A stretch of DNA of 64,000 bases from Solenopsis invicta (GCF_016802725.1 NC_052669.1:10501770-10565769); one strand, 5' to 3'; positions 45,195 to 57,239 are shown, numbered from the stretch's first letter. Program-made: numbers and translations. Notes: a model not told the origin generated them from the sequence alone.

Positions 45195-45990
45195 TGTTCT
45201 TGTTTTAAGAAAAGTAATGCTGAATCGAAAGGTATTATCTTTGAATCATTCAACATTATTCTGCGATCGACATTTTATTCTTATCAGTATGATCAAGGAA
45301 GTGATACTTCTGATTATAATTATTATACTTGTCCTTTTTTAACATCTATTTGTTATTGCGTCATTTTGTTAATATTCGGTATTCTATTTCCTAATGTAAA
45401 TATAGCTTATTATGTGTAATATTTAATTGTGTGTATTTTCGCGCGTGCGTGCGTGCGAGCGAGTGAGCGAGTGTGTGTGTGTGTGTGTGTGTGTGTGTAA
45501 GTGTGAGTGAGAGAGAGCGCACAATACGCGAGAAATCTCCGTATTACAGATTTTAATGTGCTAGTGGCAAATTTATATATTATCATGTATTTGTTTTATA
45601 TGAACAAAGTACATTATCAAAGTTGTATTTTTACATTTTGTCTGACCATAATGATATACATCTAACGAGACATATTATGTTCTATGCAATTAATAATGCA
45701 ATTGCTTATAATAATGAACGTGATGAATAATCGTATCAAGAGATATAATTGTGCTTATTTATTGTGTGGGTCAGTTACATGGACGCGCGATGTCAGATAG
45801 ATTATTATCCGTTTTACGGAATGTTATTTTATAGAAAATCTAGAATGTATACAAATAATTGCATAAGACTATTGCTTTTTTCATTAAGTTGTGATATGTA
45901 TAAACAGTGTATTTTTAAATTATACATATTGATATAAAGTAAAAAGAGATAAAAAATTATAAAATTTTGATACAGCGATGAATAAAATTA
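45195..45990 (+). other. Probable 3' UTR of the DCUN1D gene
   Basis: Non-coding sequence with a (GT)n run at about 45472-45500 and AATAAA near 45981. The extent is a guess. Confidence 0.4.
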
Positions 45991-46675
45991 TAGCTTTAAA
46001 AAACACAAGTAGAACTGAATATTGCCAATATCATATGTGATATTCGTTTGTATATTGAATTATATTTATACTACATGAAAAGAATTATATTATTGATTTA
46101 ATAAGTCGGATCATTAATTTTTAATTTCACATATAACAATGCCATAGATTCCTTTGAAATTTTAATAGCTAGAAAAAGTGTTTATTATTTTTATGATTTT
46201 TTATTCATGGATAATATGTATATGAAATCTTTATCTTATAGGTATATAAGATAAAAATTTAACATTCGACTTTATTACATTGTTGCTTATATTAATATAA
46301 AAATTATTTAATGAATCAAAGAAGCATAAAAAATAATATTGTACAAGAATTGACATTAATTTACAGCAATTTCATAATTATGTTGTAATTTTGCACTGTA
46401 TAAAGAAAATTACGACAACATAAAAATCTTATTGAACTAAAATCTATAGAAATGAAAATGTTAATGAATATTTTTAGGAAATTTTGTTTAAAAGGGTTTG
46501 TTCAAGAAAACGTTAGAAATTTAATTTTACACGTTTAAAGAGAAAAGTTTAGAAAGAATTGTCATAATATGAATTTGTGATATAGTGATATAAATATATT
46601 CCGTTTCTAATTAATATTTTATATATTTTATGGATATGCATGTGAACAAATATAAAGTGAAAAAAAATTACACGC
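45991..46675. other. AT-rich spacer
   Basis: No coding, RNA or shared-repeat signal seen. Confidence 0.4.
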
Positions 46676-46686
46676 GCGCGCGGGCG

Positions 46687-46766
<80 letters not shown>
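46676..46766. repeat. (CG)n(CA)n(TA)n microsatellite
   Basis: CG-rich start, about 18 CA units, then about 17 TA units. Confidence 0.95.
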
Positions 46767-46772
<6 letters not shown>

Positions 46773-46846
46773 GTACAAGAAAAATCGTCTCAGAATTTAT
46801 TCAAGAACACGTCTTTACAGAGACAATTGGGTCGTTCTGAATCACC

Positions 46847-46892
<46 letters not shown>

Positions 46893-46975
46893 GGTGATTC
46901 AGAACGACCTACGTGTCTCTGTAAAGACGTGTTCTTGAATAAATTCTGAGACGATTTTTCTTGTACGAAAATTTT
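46767..46975. mobile_element. Palindrome with ACAGGGTGATTC in the centre
   Basis: Arms of about 85 bp, each ending inward at CGTTCTGAATCACCCTGT and joined by a (TA)n core of about 40 bp. This looks like two ACAGGGTGATTC-ended elements head to head around a TA microsatellite. Confidence 0.7.
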
Positions 46976-47403
46976 GTCCGACGCTTTTTGAATAATAAGA
47001 GGATAAAGGCCTAGTTTACACCGACCACTTGATACGCGTACTAACTCGTAACTTTCTATTAAATTATCTTACTTCCGACGATGCGTGTATACATGATACA
47101 TATATTTAATTATCTCGATTTATATTGTACCAGCTTATAGCGTTTTCGATTGGGAAAAAGTTAGTGCGCACTCGGTTCACGCCAACACTGGGCAAGTTCC
47201 ATGAGTTGCACTGAATAGTGCAAATGCAAAAGAACACGCCCAAATTTTCAGTGCAAGTGTCACTTGAGTTAATTATAATAAATCACGCAAAAAAGAAAAA
47301 AGTAACCTTGAAAAAGTAATCTCGTGCTCAGTAATGATTTTTACTATATGTAATTAAATAGTATATAATTATTAAAAAAATGCTATTATATTACATCAAG
47401 TAA

Positions 47404-47625
47404 TTAATTATACTTTAAAAAAGGTATAAAATTGATGTACTTGTATAAAAGATATAACACGGTGTTATTATCCATTTTTTTCACACCTGCTACATAATTT
47501 ACAGTTTTTGGAATTATTCTTCTAGTTCGGAAGATTGCAATTATTTCTTCTTCCTCGCTTGAATTAGAAGAAGATTCCAAAAATGACTCCAAAATATTAA
47601 AAAGATCCAAATCCGGATTGTTCAT
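47404..47625 (-). pseudogene. Acidic/Ser-rich N-terminal fragment of Harbinger-like ORF
   Basis: Minus-strand frame MNNPDLDLFNILESFL, then SSSNSSEEEEII and RRIIPKTVNYV. Same layout as 41351-41566 (Ser/acidic patch followed by R-x-I-P-K). No catalytic region; about 74 codons. Weak but consistent with a deletion derivative. Confidence 0.4.
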
Positions 47626-47742
47626 TTTTTCAAATTTGAAACTTTGTTCGTTATTGCTTACAATAATGCACTGATGCTTGCATGCATCCAGTGCACTGAA
47701 CTGGCACGGTCAAAATATCTGGTGCCACTTAGTGCGCACTAT

Positions 47743-47967
47743 GACCTTGTTTACACCGAGCACTTGATACGCGTACCAATTAGTAATTTTCTATTAAATT
47801 GTCTTGATTTCGGCAATAAATTTAAAAAATAGTATATTAAGTTGGTACAATATGAATCAAGATAATTAAATATATGTATTATGTATACACGCATTGTCGA
47901 CAGTAAGATAAATTAATAGAAAGTTACGAGTTAGTACGCGTATCAAGTGCTCGGTGTAAACTAGGTC
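47743..47967. mobile_element. GTTTACACC MITE copy, nested
   Basis: 225 bp, ends ACCTTGTTTACACCGAGCAC and complement of GACCTAGTTTACACCGAGCA. Sits inside a transposon that is itself inside a MITE of the same family. Confidence 0.8.
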
Positions 47968-48209
47968 TATGCGAGTGTCGTAGGTTCAAACGAACACGTA
48001 ACACTAGCCAAGTGCGCATTGGCACTGCCAACCGAACACGCGCCTGACACTGAGTGCAGCTAGTGTATCCCAATCGAAAACGCTATTAGTATACTATTCT
48101 TTAAATATATTGCCAAAATTAAGATAATTTAATAGAAAATTACTAGTTAGTACGTGTATCAAGTACTCGGTGTAAACTAGGCCAAAGTTAGCAAATCACG
48201 GGCCGTGTA

Positions 48210-48397
48210 CAGTTGCCTGCATTATAGTTGCGACACTTTTCTTTCGATGCGTTTCTGAACGCGCAACTATAACGAGAGTTGAGAACGTGATTGGTTCTTA
48301 CTTGTAGATCTAACCAATTACGTTCGCCGCTCGATGAGAAAGGCTACATTCCAAAAACCATCGAAGAAAAGTGTCGCAACTATAATGCAGGCGACTG
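48210..48397. mobile_element. CAGTCG TA-MITE, first of three in tandem
   Basis: Ends CAGTTGCCTGCATTATAG / CTATAATGCAGGCGACTG, TA at 48208-48209 and 48398-48399. Confidence 0.8.
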
Positions 48398-48399
48398 TA

Positions 48400-48588
48400 C
48401 AGTCGTTTTCATTATAGTTGCGACACTTTTTTTTGGATGCATTTCTGAACGCGCAACTATAACAAGAGCTGAGAACATGATTGGTTCTTACTTATGGATC
48501 CAACCAATTACGTTTGCCGCTCGATGAGCAAGGCTACATTCCAAAAACCATCAAAGAAAAAGTGTCGCAACTATAATGAACACGACTG
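48400..48588. mobile_element. CAGTCG TA-MITE, second of three in tandem
   Basis: Separated from its neighbours only by single TA dinucleotides at 48398-48399 and 48589-48590. Confidence 0.8.
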
Positions 48589-48590
48589 TA

Positions 48591-48779
48591 CAGTCGTGTT
48601 CATTATAGTTGCGACACTTTTTCTTAGATGCGTTTCTGAACGCGCAACTATAACAAGAGCTGAGAACATGATTGGTTCTTACTTGTGGATCCAGCCAATT
48701 ACGTTCACCGCTCGATGAGCAAAACAACATTCCAAAAACCATCGAAGAAAAAGTGTCGCAACTATAATGAACACGACTG
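48591..48779. mobile_element. CAGTCG TA-MITE, third of three in tandem
   Basis: TA at 48589-48590 and 48780-48781. Confidence 0.8.
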
Positions 48780-48781
48780 TA

Positions 48782-49154
48782 CTTCTTCTTCTTGTTAGGG
48801 GTACCTACTCCCTAGATATTGGTTGGGTTGGTGTGATACGACCAGTGTGCCAACGTCTAGTTTTTCTTTAGAATGATTAGTAGTGGTAAAGGATGTTTTT
48901 CAGCTACGACACAAGTTAACACTGTGGGTATGTTCCGAAATTAGCTGGAAGTGCTGGCGCTGCTGTTACTGTAGTGATAAAGTCCCTAGAAGTAGAGAGT
49001 CTGGACAACTCGGGGTTCCACGTGATTGGACTGCACCTAAAATGGCAACACCAATACGGATCTCTGTTTAATCCTCTTTAGCCAATGCGATAACAGTATA
49101 CAACACGTTCAAGTGCACACAATAATAAACATACACACACATAAAGCTCACGTA
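48782..49154. other. Spacer, no gene seen
   Basis: Contains AGTCCCTAGAAGTA near 48989, shared with about 683. The 62-codon frame at 48883-49071 is not recognised. Confidence 0.4.
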
Positions 49155-49354
49155 CAGCATGGAATTTGATTCTGTCCATGGGGAAATTTTCTAAACTGAG
49201 AAGCCACCACTTTCTACATACTCGCAGTTTATGATTGATGTAACAAATACAGCTTATTGGTTGTTACGTTAACCATAAACTGTAAGTATGTAGAAAGATA
49301 GCGACTTCTTAGATTAGAAAATTTCCTCATGGACAGAATTAAATTTCATGGGTG
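49155..49354. mobile_element. CACCCAAGG-family TA-MITE, diverged copy
   Basis: Starts CAGCATGGAATTTGATTCTG, ends AATTTCATGGGTG, TA at 49153-49154 and 49355-49356. Confidence 0.7.
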
Positions 49355-49363
49355 TACACCCAA

Positions 49364-50833
49364 GGCTGCGTTCAGATTCTCCACCCGGTGAGTGATCTCT
49401 GGGTGACTGGGTAAATAGGCGGAGCTAATGAAAAGCTCCCTAGTGGTTTATGGAATCTGAACGCACTCTCAAACATTGGGTGTGTTTAGCAAATAACGCT
49501 GAGAAATAGTAACATAAATATCTCAGATTCAGAATAAATTACATAATAAATCAAGATAAACGATAAAGATAATACATAAATATTTTACTATGAATATTTT
49601 TATCAATATAACTAAAGTAGATGAAAATTAAATGCTAGTAGAATAAGACGAATCAATTTAAACAATGAAAATAAATTTTTATTTTAACAAATTAGATGAA
49701 GATATATGTTGCGCATATCATCTATTATATGTATAGGCTTGTTTTCTATTTCTGCACTGTTTTCTAGACTGCACTGGAACGTTCCTTCTTGTTTTCACTA
49801 AATTTCAAATATATATCTATTTCACTTTAAGTGCACACTAATTCAGGGAGTTCAGAAAACAAACAGTATATTTTATTAGTATCAGAAAATATTTAATAAT
49901 ACTAAAAATCTCTAACATACTAATCTCAAATATAAATATTTATATAACGGTTTTGTGAGACTACAAACCAAGAAACCTTACGTTAATAGAATAAGATTAA
50001 TATTTATTAATCTGTAATTACATAAATAGAATAATAAACAAAACGTTTAAACTTTACTTTGTATTAATGTTTTTCTTGATTATATTTATACATTTTAATT
50101 TTTATTTACTATAATATTTTAAATTAAATTTATTTTTTTATTTTAAATTTGTTTTAAATACAGAGCCGTCGAGAGGTCACATCGAGCCCCAAGATAGTTT
50201 TTGCCAACGGCCCCCTGAGTATTTTAAAAAATATGTAGCAATATCAAAATATTGTAAAACTAGCTTACGAATTACAGTTTTATTACATTTGTATTCTGGT
50301 AATAAAAATTTTTAGACGTTTTCACAAATATTTATTTTAAATTTGAACGCATGAATTAAACAATGTTAAACTTAACAAGACTAGGTAAAATTTACTTAAG
50401 TCTAAATTAATTAAATTTGTTTAACAAAGCTTTGCGTGCTTTTCGTTCTGCAAATGTAGAAGTCGATCTCTTTGTTACTTCCCCGCTAATTTTTTATGAC
50501 AAGTCATCGCTGAGATGACTAAATCCCTCCGAGCCCTTGGAACACCCGAGCCCCGGAATAAATACCCCGGCTGACCCCCCCACCCCTGTCATCGAGCCTG
50601 TTTAAATATACGAGCTTTATCACAATTATATATAAATTTTTATAGCGATACATTTTGAAACGCACCTTTACGTCACCCACCCGTTTCACCCGGCTCAAGG
50701 ACCCATGTGGTTTTTCCACTCTCTCGGGATAGACAGAGTGATAAAGTGAACGACCCACTTAATGTCCGGTAAGGGCACTGTAAAGGAATCTGAACGTTCT
50801 TTAGGTGCCTGGGTGGGGAATTTGAACGCAGCC
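49364..50833. mobile_element. Element with GGCTGCGTTCA ends and CAA duplication
   Basis: 1,470 bp, ends GGCTGCGTTCAGATTCTCCA and complement of GGCTGCGTTCAAATTCCCCA, CAA at 49361-49363 and 50834-50836. The interior includes an AGGCTTGTTTTC MITE (49738-49866). The 68-94 codon frames at the right end are not recognised. Confidence 0.75.
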
Positions 50834-50971
50834 CAAGGAGTCCTTTCCAACAAGAGACACAGGTGACACTGTGTAACACAAGGTGTTTACGATAACCTAA
50901 GTTGAGTTGGTTTCTACTCGGGCCAAAAAATATTCGTGACTCTCTCTAGTACCTTTATGATTCATGACAAC

Positions 50972-52191
50972 CATGGTGGAAGTAACATGGTGTGTGCAGT
51001 TTGCAAGCATCTCTCTCTAATTCTTTGCCCTCTCGCTTGTTTTCTGACCGTTCAGACCCCAGGTGTACCAATCTTATTTAACTCCACAAAGTTGTTACAA
51101 CTGAATGTAGTTGTCTTCATTGCACGCACATCATGTTGTATTCTCTCGGTCTTTTTTTATCGCATACGTGAATATCGTACGAGAGCCTCGAACAGAAGGA
51201 AGAGTGTGATTTGCATGTAAGTAATATTTTTTAATATTTTACAATAATTGAAGAAGTTTGTTCATATATTAACATAAATTAAACTGGAAAGGCTTCAAAT
51301 AAAATTACATAAAATGCAATAAAATGACTCTTTGAAGGTCTCTTTCAATATATAAAAAGAAAAAACAAATACAAAAATTTAATTTTAAAGAATTCTCAGT
51401 TAATTATCTCCCAAATTAGTTCGATCCGCCATAAGGCCGCGAACTGCACTATATATAGTGCTTTTCCTAGATCGCTCCGTTTGAAAAGTCGCGATTTTTT
51501 TACTCAATCCGCATAAAATGCCGCGAGTAATGTATAAAATTCTTAAGATCGTTCCGCTTGAAAAGCCGCGATCGTTTTACTCGATCTGCACAAAATGCCG
51601 CGAGTAAATGTAAAATTGATATTTTATAAACTTTGATTAATTTTTGTGGAAGTTTGACTTGTATAGGTTGCTCATCTACCACGAAAGTCGATGCAGTCTT
51701 GTTGAGATAATAACACTCTAAAGGAAGCAGGATCAGTCTTTCTTTAAAAATTTTCGCAAATCGTTAACTAAGTCACCAAAAGTTGGTCTATGTTTATTTT
51801 TTGTTGCAAAAATTATGTTTTTGTTGGAAATAATTTTTTCATTTTTTTATTTTTTCTCCTTTCATCATTTTTTAAGTATTGCTTCTTATTTATTTTACAA
51901 TGCACCGACGCACCATCTTCACTAAATTTCACATAAAATCTCTCGAATTACGTACGTCTTTCGAAATCACGCGTACTACAAACGGTACAAACTGCAATTC
52001 TTTCAGAGAAAAGGACACAACGAACATATAGCAGAGTGGGACAAAGATGCAATCATAACAGTTGTAGTAACCTGATATTATCAAACATTTAATTTTTCGA
52101 AGTTGGTATACCTGGGGTCTGAGCGGTATCCGAAGCGAAAAAGGGGCGTGGTTTGCGGATTTTGCACACACCATGTAATACTTCCACCATG
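50972..52191. mobile_element. Non-autonomous P-type element, CATGGTGGAAGTA ends
   Basis: 1,220 bp, ends CATGGTGGAAGTAACATGGT and complement of CATGGTGGAAGTATTACATG, flanked by ATGACAAC (50964-50971, 52192-52199). Same end as 34809-39389. Inside, two units of about 110 bp are repeated (ATCGCTCCGTTTGAAAAG / ATCGTTCCGCTTGAAAAG). No transposase. Confidence 0.85.
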
Positions 52192-52598
52192 ATGACAACT
52201 CAACTTTGTATCGTATTGCCTGAGTTAAGTTAAACCTCGTGCTCAACTGGTGGACTGCGTAGAATAATCGAAATATGAAACAATACGATTATAAGGCACG
52301 AATTAATTTTAGAAATAGAAACATCATGTATGCAAAATTAAATAAATGTTTTGAATATATTTCCAATTTAAAAGAAATTCCATATGGAAACATACTCATT
52401 AATTCTCGTAGAAACGCTAGATTTTTAGGTTCTTGTATTTCAATTAAATGTTTAATGAGATTATGCTTTGCAAAAAACCAAATTTTTTGTTATAATATAT
52501 TTGCACTTTTAAATTAAGTCAAGATCATTTAGAACTTATGTTTAGTATTATAAGGCTGCGGTCCACTTAGCGCTTCAAACGCTACAGAGCATTCGTAG

Positions 52599-53465
52599 CT
52601 TTGACTATATACCTCTGGACTGCTAACGGCAGCCATTAGTGGAATCTAAGATCTCAGCGCCCCCGGATCCGGAAATTGGTCAAATTGAGAATTACCTAGC
52701 TGCATTTCAAGTAATAATCGGTACAATCCTTTGACTCTTTGAGACTGTATAGTCAAAGGTACAACCAAGATGCGTGTTGCGGTTATTAATATTTTTTGAC
52801 CTATTTATGTTGTACGAACAAAAATATAAAATATAAAAATGGTTTGTTGTTGTTCTGAGGAAATGTGCAATAATAAAAACATGAAATAAAATCCTGCAGA
52901 AGCAACTTCAACACGAGCTTCAAAAATCTAAGAATGTGTTATTTTACAGGTAAGTTAGATTTTATGAGATGTGAACCTCACATCTCAAACACTTTACTTT
53001 TTTTTGTTCAAGTAATAATAATTTAAAGAATTATTTATTATTAGTTACATTTTTATTACTACCATGTTTCTTTTTACATATATTTTATTTTATTATTTAC
53101 TATGTACATACTTTATTTTATTATTAATTGACGATTATTAAATTTGTTAACTTTTTTTAAATTAATTTTAAATTAATTTGTATTTTTTACGGATTACATT
53201 TAATTATTCTTACAACTTTTTATCTCATATAATTTATCAAAACAAGAACGAATTATTTTTTTATAGTAGTACTTCTGGATCACTCAATTATTTATTCGGA
53301 GTAATTTGTACCGATCGTACCGATTCTTACTTGAAATATAGCTAAGTAGTTCTCGATTTGGCCAACTTCCGGACCCGGGGGCGCTGAGATCTTAGATTCT
53401 CGGACCTCTCCTTCTATCTTATGGAAAAGTGGACGTATTAGTAGTCCAGAGGTATATAGTCAAAG
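52599..53465. mobile_element. CTTTGACTATATACC element with 8-bp duplication
   Basis: 867 bp, ends CTTTGACTATATACCTCTGG and complement, ATTCGTAG on both sides (52591-52598, 53466-53473). Subterminal GGGGGCGCTGAGATCTTAGA in inverted pairs. Related to 40591-40956. Confidence 0.85.
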
Positions 53466-53967
53466 ATTCGTAGCATTAATATGGCTGGTCTATTTGACGC
53501 TTCGGAACGCTCCCAATAGCTCTTATTACGTCATCAATACGTCATCGTTTTCGCTCTCGATTCGCTCTAACTGCCTCACCTCGGGAGATGGGTTAGCTGG
53601 AGCGTTTCAATATTTGGCGGGAAATTACGACTCGAGCCGCATTTCGATTCACGATCAAACCGCTGTTGGCTTCATCAATAGTTTGTTTGGGGCCGTATTT
53701 GTGTTCATACGTGTTTAAACATGATATATCAATTGACAATAAAAAGGAATTATTATCATTAACTTTCTTTGTTTCTGCTACGCGAGAAAAAATAAATTAA
53801 AATTATGACTTTACCTGAAATGACTCTTGAATTCCATAGCAGTGAGAGATGGGATAATACGTTCTACATAACCTTCAATTTTAGGCATTTTTTGTTTTCT
53901 TCGATTCATAATTCATTAAGCAAAATTCTATTTCTTCTTCCTTATCATCATATATATATAAGATATT

Positions 53968-54201
53968 GACCTAGTTTACACCGAACACTTGACACGCATA
54001 CTAACAAGTAACTTTCTATTAAATTGTTTTAATTTTGACAATACGTGTAAATGTATACGTAATATCTGTATTTAATTAATTATCTTGATTTATATTGAAC
54101 CAGCTTAATATACTATTCATTAAATTTAATACCAAAATTAAGATAATTGAATAGAAAGTTACTAAATATTACGCATATCAAGTATTCGGTGTAAACAAAG
54201 T
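53968..54201. mobile_element. GTTTACACC MITE copy
   Basis: Starts GACCTAGTTTACACCGAACA, ends ATTCGGTGTAAACAAAGTC. Confidence 0.8.
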
Positions 54202-55244
54202 CATTATATCGTTGAATGTATTATAAACATTTACTAAAATTGGAACTGATTCCATTATTAATTTTGGATAAACCACGGCTAGTTGATTCAAGTGCTACAA
54301 CTGCTACAAACTGGTCCACTTGTGTAGTGATTGTAATATTGGTAACACTAGTGGACCGATCATAGCGTAGCGTTTAGAGCGTAGCATTCAGAGCGTTCAG
54401 AAGTACTAAATGGACCGCAGCCTAAGACAGCAATTTAGATGCAATAATAACCCTATAGCTTAAAGCAATTTCAAAGAGCAATAAAAAAAATTTTGCTTCA
54501 TAATGGAATTAAAAGAAGATTTATCTGGAAACTGTATTTCAATATCAAATATAAATATATTATATTTTACTTCTTAATTAAATTTAATTACGACAGTAAA
54601 TAAAACCGCCAATAATGGAAAATAGACATTAATAACTGATGCATCAAATTGTGATAATAAAAACTAGAAATATATGATATTGCTTTGTATTGTAATAAAA
54701 ATAACTCACAGCTAATTACAAAATGCTCCCGCAGTATTATATCATACATATCAAGCATTGCAGTACGTTTTTTTAACAAAAAAAGAATTTTGAACAATGT
54801 GCCCACATAGAACTAAAACCTCCAATGGACGTCTAATGGACGTCTGCCGTGGAGGTTCGGACCTTCCAGTGGACGTCCCATGGACATCCAATGGACGGCC
54901 ATTAGGCATCCACAGTTCCGCATGGCGCACGTCCATTGGACATCCATTAGACGTTAACAATGGATGTCCATTAAACGTTACGTGGATCATTAATAAAGGG
55001 TTCATAGAGCCTTAGTGGATGACAAACCGACGTCACGTGGATTATTAGTAGAGGCTTTATAGAGTCTCAGCAGACGTTACATGGATTATTAATAGACGTC
55101 TGCCGTGGAGGTTCGGACTTTCAGTGGACGGTAAAAAAAATTTTTTTTTAACAGATTTTATTATTTTTATAGCTTAATCTGTATTTACTGTTTCACATAT
55201 AACATTTTAATTCACTAATTACAATTACGTATTATTTTATAAAT

Positions 55245-55490
55245 TTTTGAAACGCATCGGCGCCGGCGGGATTCGAACCTAATGGCTCTGGCAGACCAGC
55301 GCGATTTGCGACACGCGACGCGCGATTATCCAATAGGCGTACATCTTTTCAAAAAATTGTAAACGCCTATTGGATAATCGCGCGTCGCGTGTCGCAAATC
55401 GCGCTGGTCTGCCAGAGCCATAAGATATATCTTCGGAACGATAACCTAGTATCTTAACACTGAGCTAAATGTACACTTGTGAGATTATTA
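55245..55490 (-). repeat. tRNA-related SINE, split between A and B boxes
   Basis: On the minus strand TTAGCTCAGTGTTAAGATAC (A-box-like) precedes GGTTCGAATCCCGCCGGCG (B-box). The two are separated by a 138-bp palindrome; without it and one TAA their spacing is tRNA-like. It lacks a clear acceptor-stem pairing, so I call it a tRNA-derived SINE or tRNA pseudogene, not a working tRNA. Confidence 0.6.
55283..55420. mobile_element. 138-bp palindromic MITE, TGGCTCTGGCAGACC ends
   Basis: Near-perfect arms of about 63 bp, TAA at 55280-55282 and 55421-55423. Interrupts the SINE. Confidence 0.85.
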
Positions 55491-57239
55491 ATAAAAAGTT
55501 ATATTTGAAGTAAAGTTGATTTGAACAAGGAGAAACTGGCGTCTTGAGCGCGAACACTCTTATTAACTCTTTGTTTATTTAGCCTTAGATATTTTTAATA
55601 TAAATTATATAAATAATTAAAATCTGTTTCTGCCCAAATCATTCTGGCCAAATCAGTCAAAAAACAACAATTAGAAATAGTATCGGAGCATGAAAAAACA
55701 TTAATGACGTAAAGAGCCCGTTGCCAAAGTTAATTTTGCAATTAATTGTTATAAACAAATTGTCAAAAATGACTGTAGAGGAGAATTGATTGCGCCAATC
55801 GATTCACCGGAAAAAATTACTAAAGAAACATATATGACGCTTTTTTAATTGTCAGAGTTATTATAATTGTTATAAACAAATTAGTTGCATAATTGTTTTG
55901 ATAAAGAGATAATGATCAAAAAGAGCGCATGATGTATGTAATATAACATTTTACCATTGTTTAACTTTTGGTGATCAACAAGAATTACGTCATGCGCATT
56001 ATACGCTTTTAGGAATCTATCTAACTTCTATGATGAAAATAAAAATCTCATGAAGCTATAGAAATTTTATGGACTTCTAATGGACGTCCATCTGACTTCC
56101 ATGATGGAAGTAAAACCCCATGGAGCTATGGAGGTTTCATGGGCTTCTAATGGACGTCCATCTGACTTCTACGATGGAAATAAAATCCCATGGAGCTATG
56201 GAGGTTGGATGGATGTCTAATGGAGATCTATTTGACTTCCATGATGGAAGTAAAATCTCATGGAGCTATGGAAGTTTTATGAACTTCTAATGGACATCCA
56301 TCTGACTTCTATGATGGAAATAAAATCCCATAGAGCTATGGAGATTGGATGGATGTCCAATGGAGATCTATTTGACTTCCATGATGGAAGTAAAATCTCA
56401 TGGAGCTATGGAGGTTTCATGGACTTCTAATGGACGTCCATCTAATTTCCATGATGGAAGTAAAATCTCATGTAGCTATAGAGGTTTCATGGACTTCTAA
56501 TGGACGTCCATCTAACTTCCACCATGGAGATAGACGTCCCATGGAGCTATGGAAGGGCGATGGACATCCACTGGAAGTCAATTTCTATGTTGGTGTTGAC
56601 GCTTTGACAGAACTCCAGCTAAATTCTTACGACCATAATTTGATTTCCATAAAAAATAAAGGAGGCTTATTATTTCCTTCAAAAGATGCAATATTTATGT
56701 GTGAGGTTTATGAGAAACTTATACAAATAGCTATTCTGAAATTTCTACATAGTATGTACATCGGCTGAGCACGAGGTCTAACTTAACTCAGGTAATACGA
56801 TACAGCGTTGAGTTGTTATAAATCATAAAGGTACTAGAGAGAGTTACGCCCAACATTTTTCGGCCCTAGTGAAACCCAACTCAACTTGGGTTAGGGTGCA
56901 TCCCGACGGAGGAAGAAATAGCGGAACGGAACAGTTACGGAAAGGAGATATGGTGGGAGGTCAGCCAATCAGAGCAATTCCGTTTCAGTTTCGTTTCGAT
57001 TTTTGACGACTGGGCTCCCCACGTATGAATGTTTGACGTAACGGAATTAAAACGGAAAAATTAACCTCACTTTCGTGAAATGTTTTCGCAGACAACACGT
57101 GTCCCAAGTGAGAAACAAATTTAAAAAAAATTTTTCTGTCGATTGTATCAGTATTTTTATGTTCAAGGAGCATGTCGTCATTGGTAAGTAATAATATATA
57201 AATACATAACATAAACATGTTAAAAACGCTGTCTCACAT

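Larger units (their letters stand above)
47138..48085. mobile_element. Harbinger-like element, TAGCGTTTTCGATTGGGA ends
   Basis: 948 bp with perfect inverted ends TAGCGTTTTCGATTGGGA and TTA on both sides (47135-47137, 48086-48088); the empty site CAGCTTA(A/G)TATACTATTC is seen near 54110. Contains its own GTTTACACC MITE at 47743-47967. Confidence 0.85.
47009..48184. mobile_element. GTTTACACC MITE split by Harbinger-like element
   Basis: Starts GCCTAGTTTACACCGACCAC, ends GGTGTAAACTAGGCC. The interior is interrupted at TTA by 47138-48085. Confidence 0.8.
52554..54422. mobile_element. GGCTGCGGTCCACTTAGCGC element, composite
   Basis: Same ends as the MITE at 419-544, TAA at 52551-52553 and 54423-54425; the mirrored P-like copy is uninterrupted here (near 63310). 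Contains 52599-53465 and a GTTTACACC MITE at 53968-54201. The 74-codon frame at 53494 is not recognised. Confidence 0.8.
54802..56593. mobile_element. CCCACATAGAAC element with TGGACGTCCA words
   Basis: 1,792 bp, left end CCCACATAGAACTAAAACC, right end complement of CCAACATAGAAATTGAC, TG on both sides (54800-54801, 56594-56595); the mirrored P-like arm (near 62940) gives the empty site. Subterminal regions are packed with ATGGACGTCCAT-type words; the right side has a tandem repeat of about 60-120 bp around CATGGAGCTATGGAGG (56040-56560). It encloses a tRNA-like SINE. Confidence 0.8.
52275..56770 (+). pseudogene. P-element-type transposase, decayed (left unit)
   Basis: Plus-strand pieces, in order. 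52275-52553: RRNARFLGSCISIKCLMRL, then after a one-base loss LSQDHLELMFSI. 54426-54795: RQQFRCNNNPIA, a drifted stretch, then ISYISSIAVRFF. 56594-56768: ALTELQLNSYDHNL and NKGGLLFPSKDAIFM. The SQDHxE block followed by NNNPT-like residues and a Y-x-x-G-like segment is the C-terminal signature of P-element/THAP9 transposases. Stops and frameshifts are many, and two transposons split it, so it is dead. The same frameshift before LSQDHLE is present in the mirrored copy (63495-62760, minus). Confidence 0.8.
50893..56893 (+). mobile_element. P-like unit, left copy (+ orientation), interrupted
   Basis: Outer end TAACCTAAGTTGAGTTGG and inner end complement of TAACCCAAGTTGAGTTGG, with similarity continuing about 140 bp inward (including CTCTCTAGTACCTTTATGAT). 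Carries a decayed P-type transposase on the plus strand. Later insertions: 50972-52191, 52554-54422, 54802-56593. Mirrored by 60356-63513. Confidence 0.7.

Noticed and set aside
55245..55490. A functional tRNA gene
   Set aside because: A and B boxes are present but split by a 138-bp insertion, with no clear acceptor-stem pairing.
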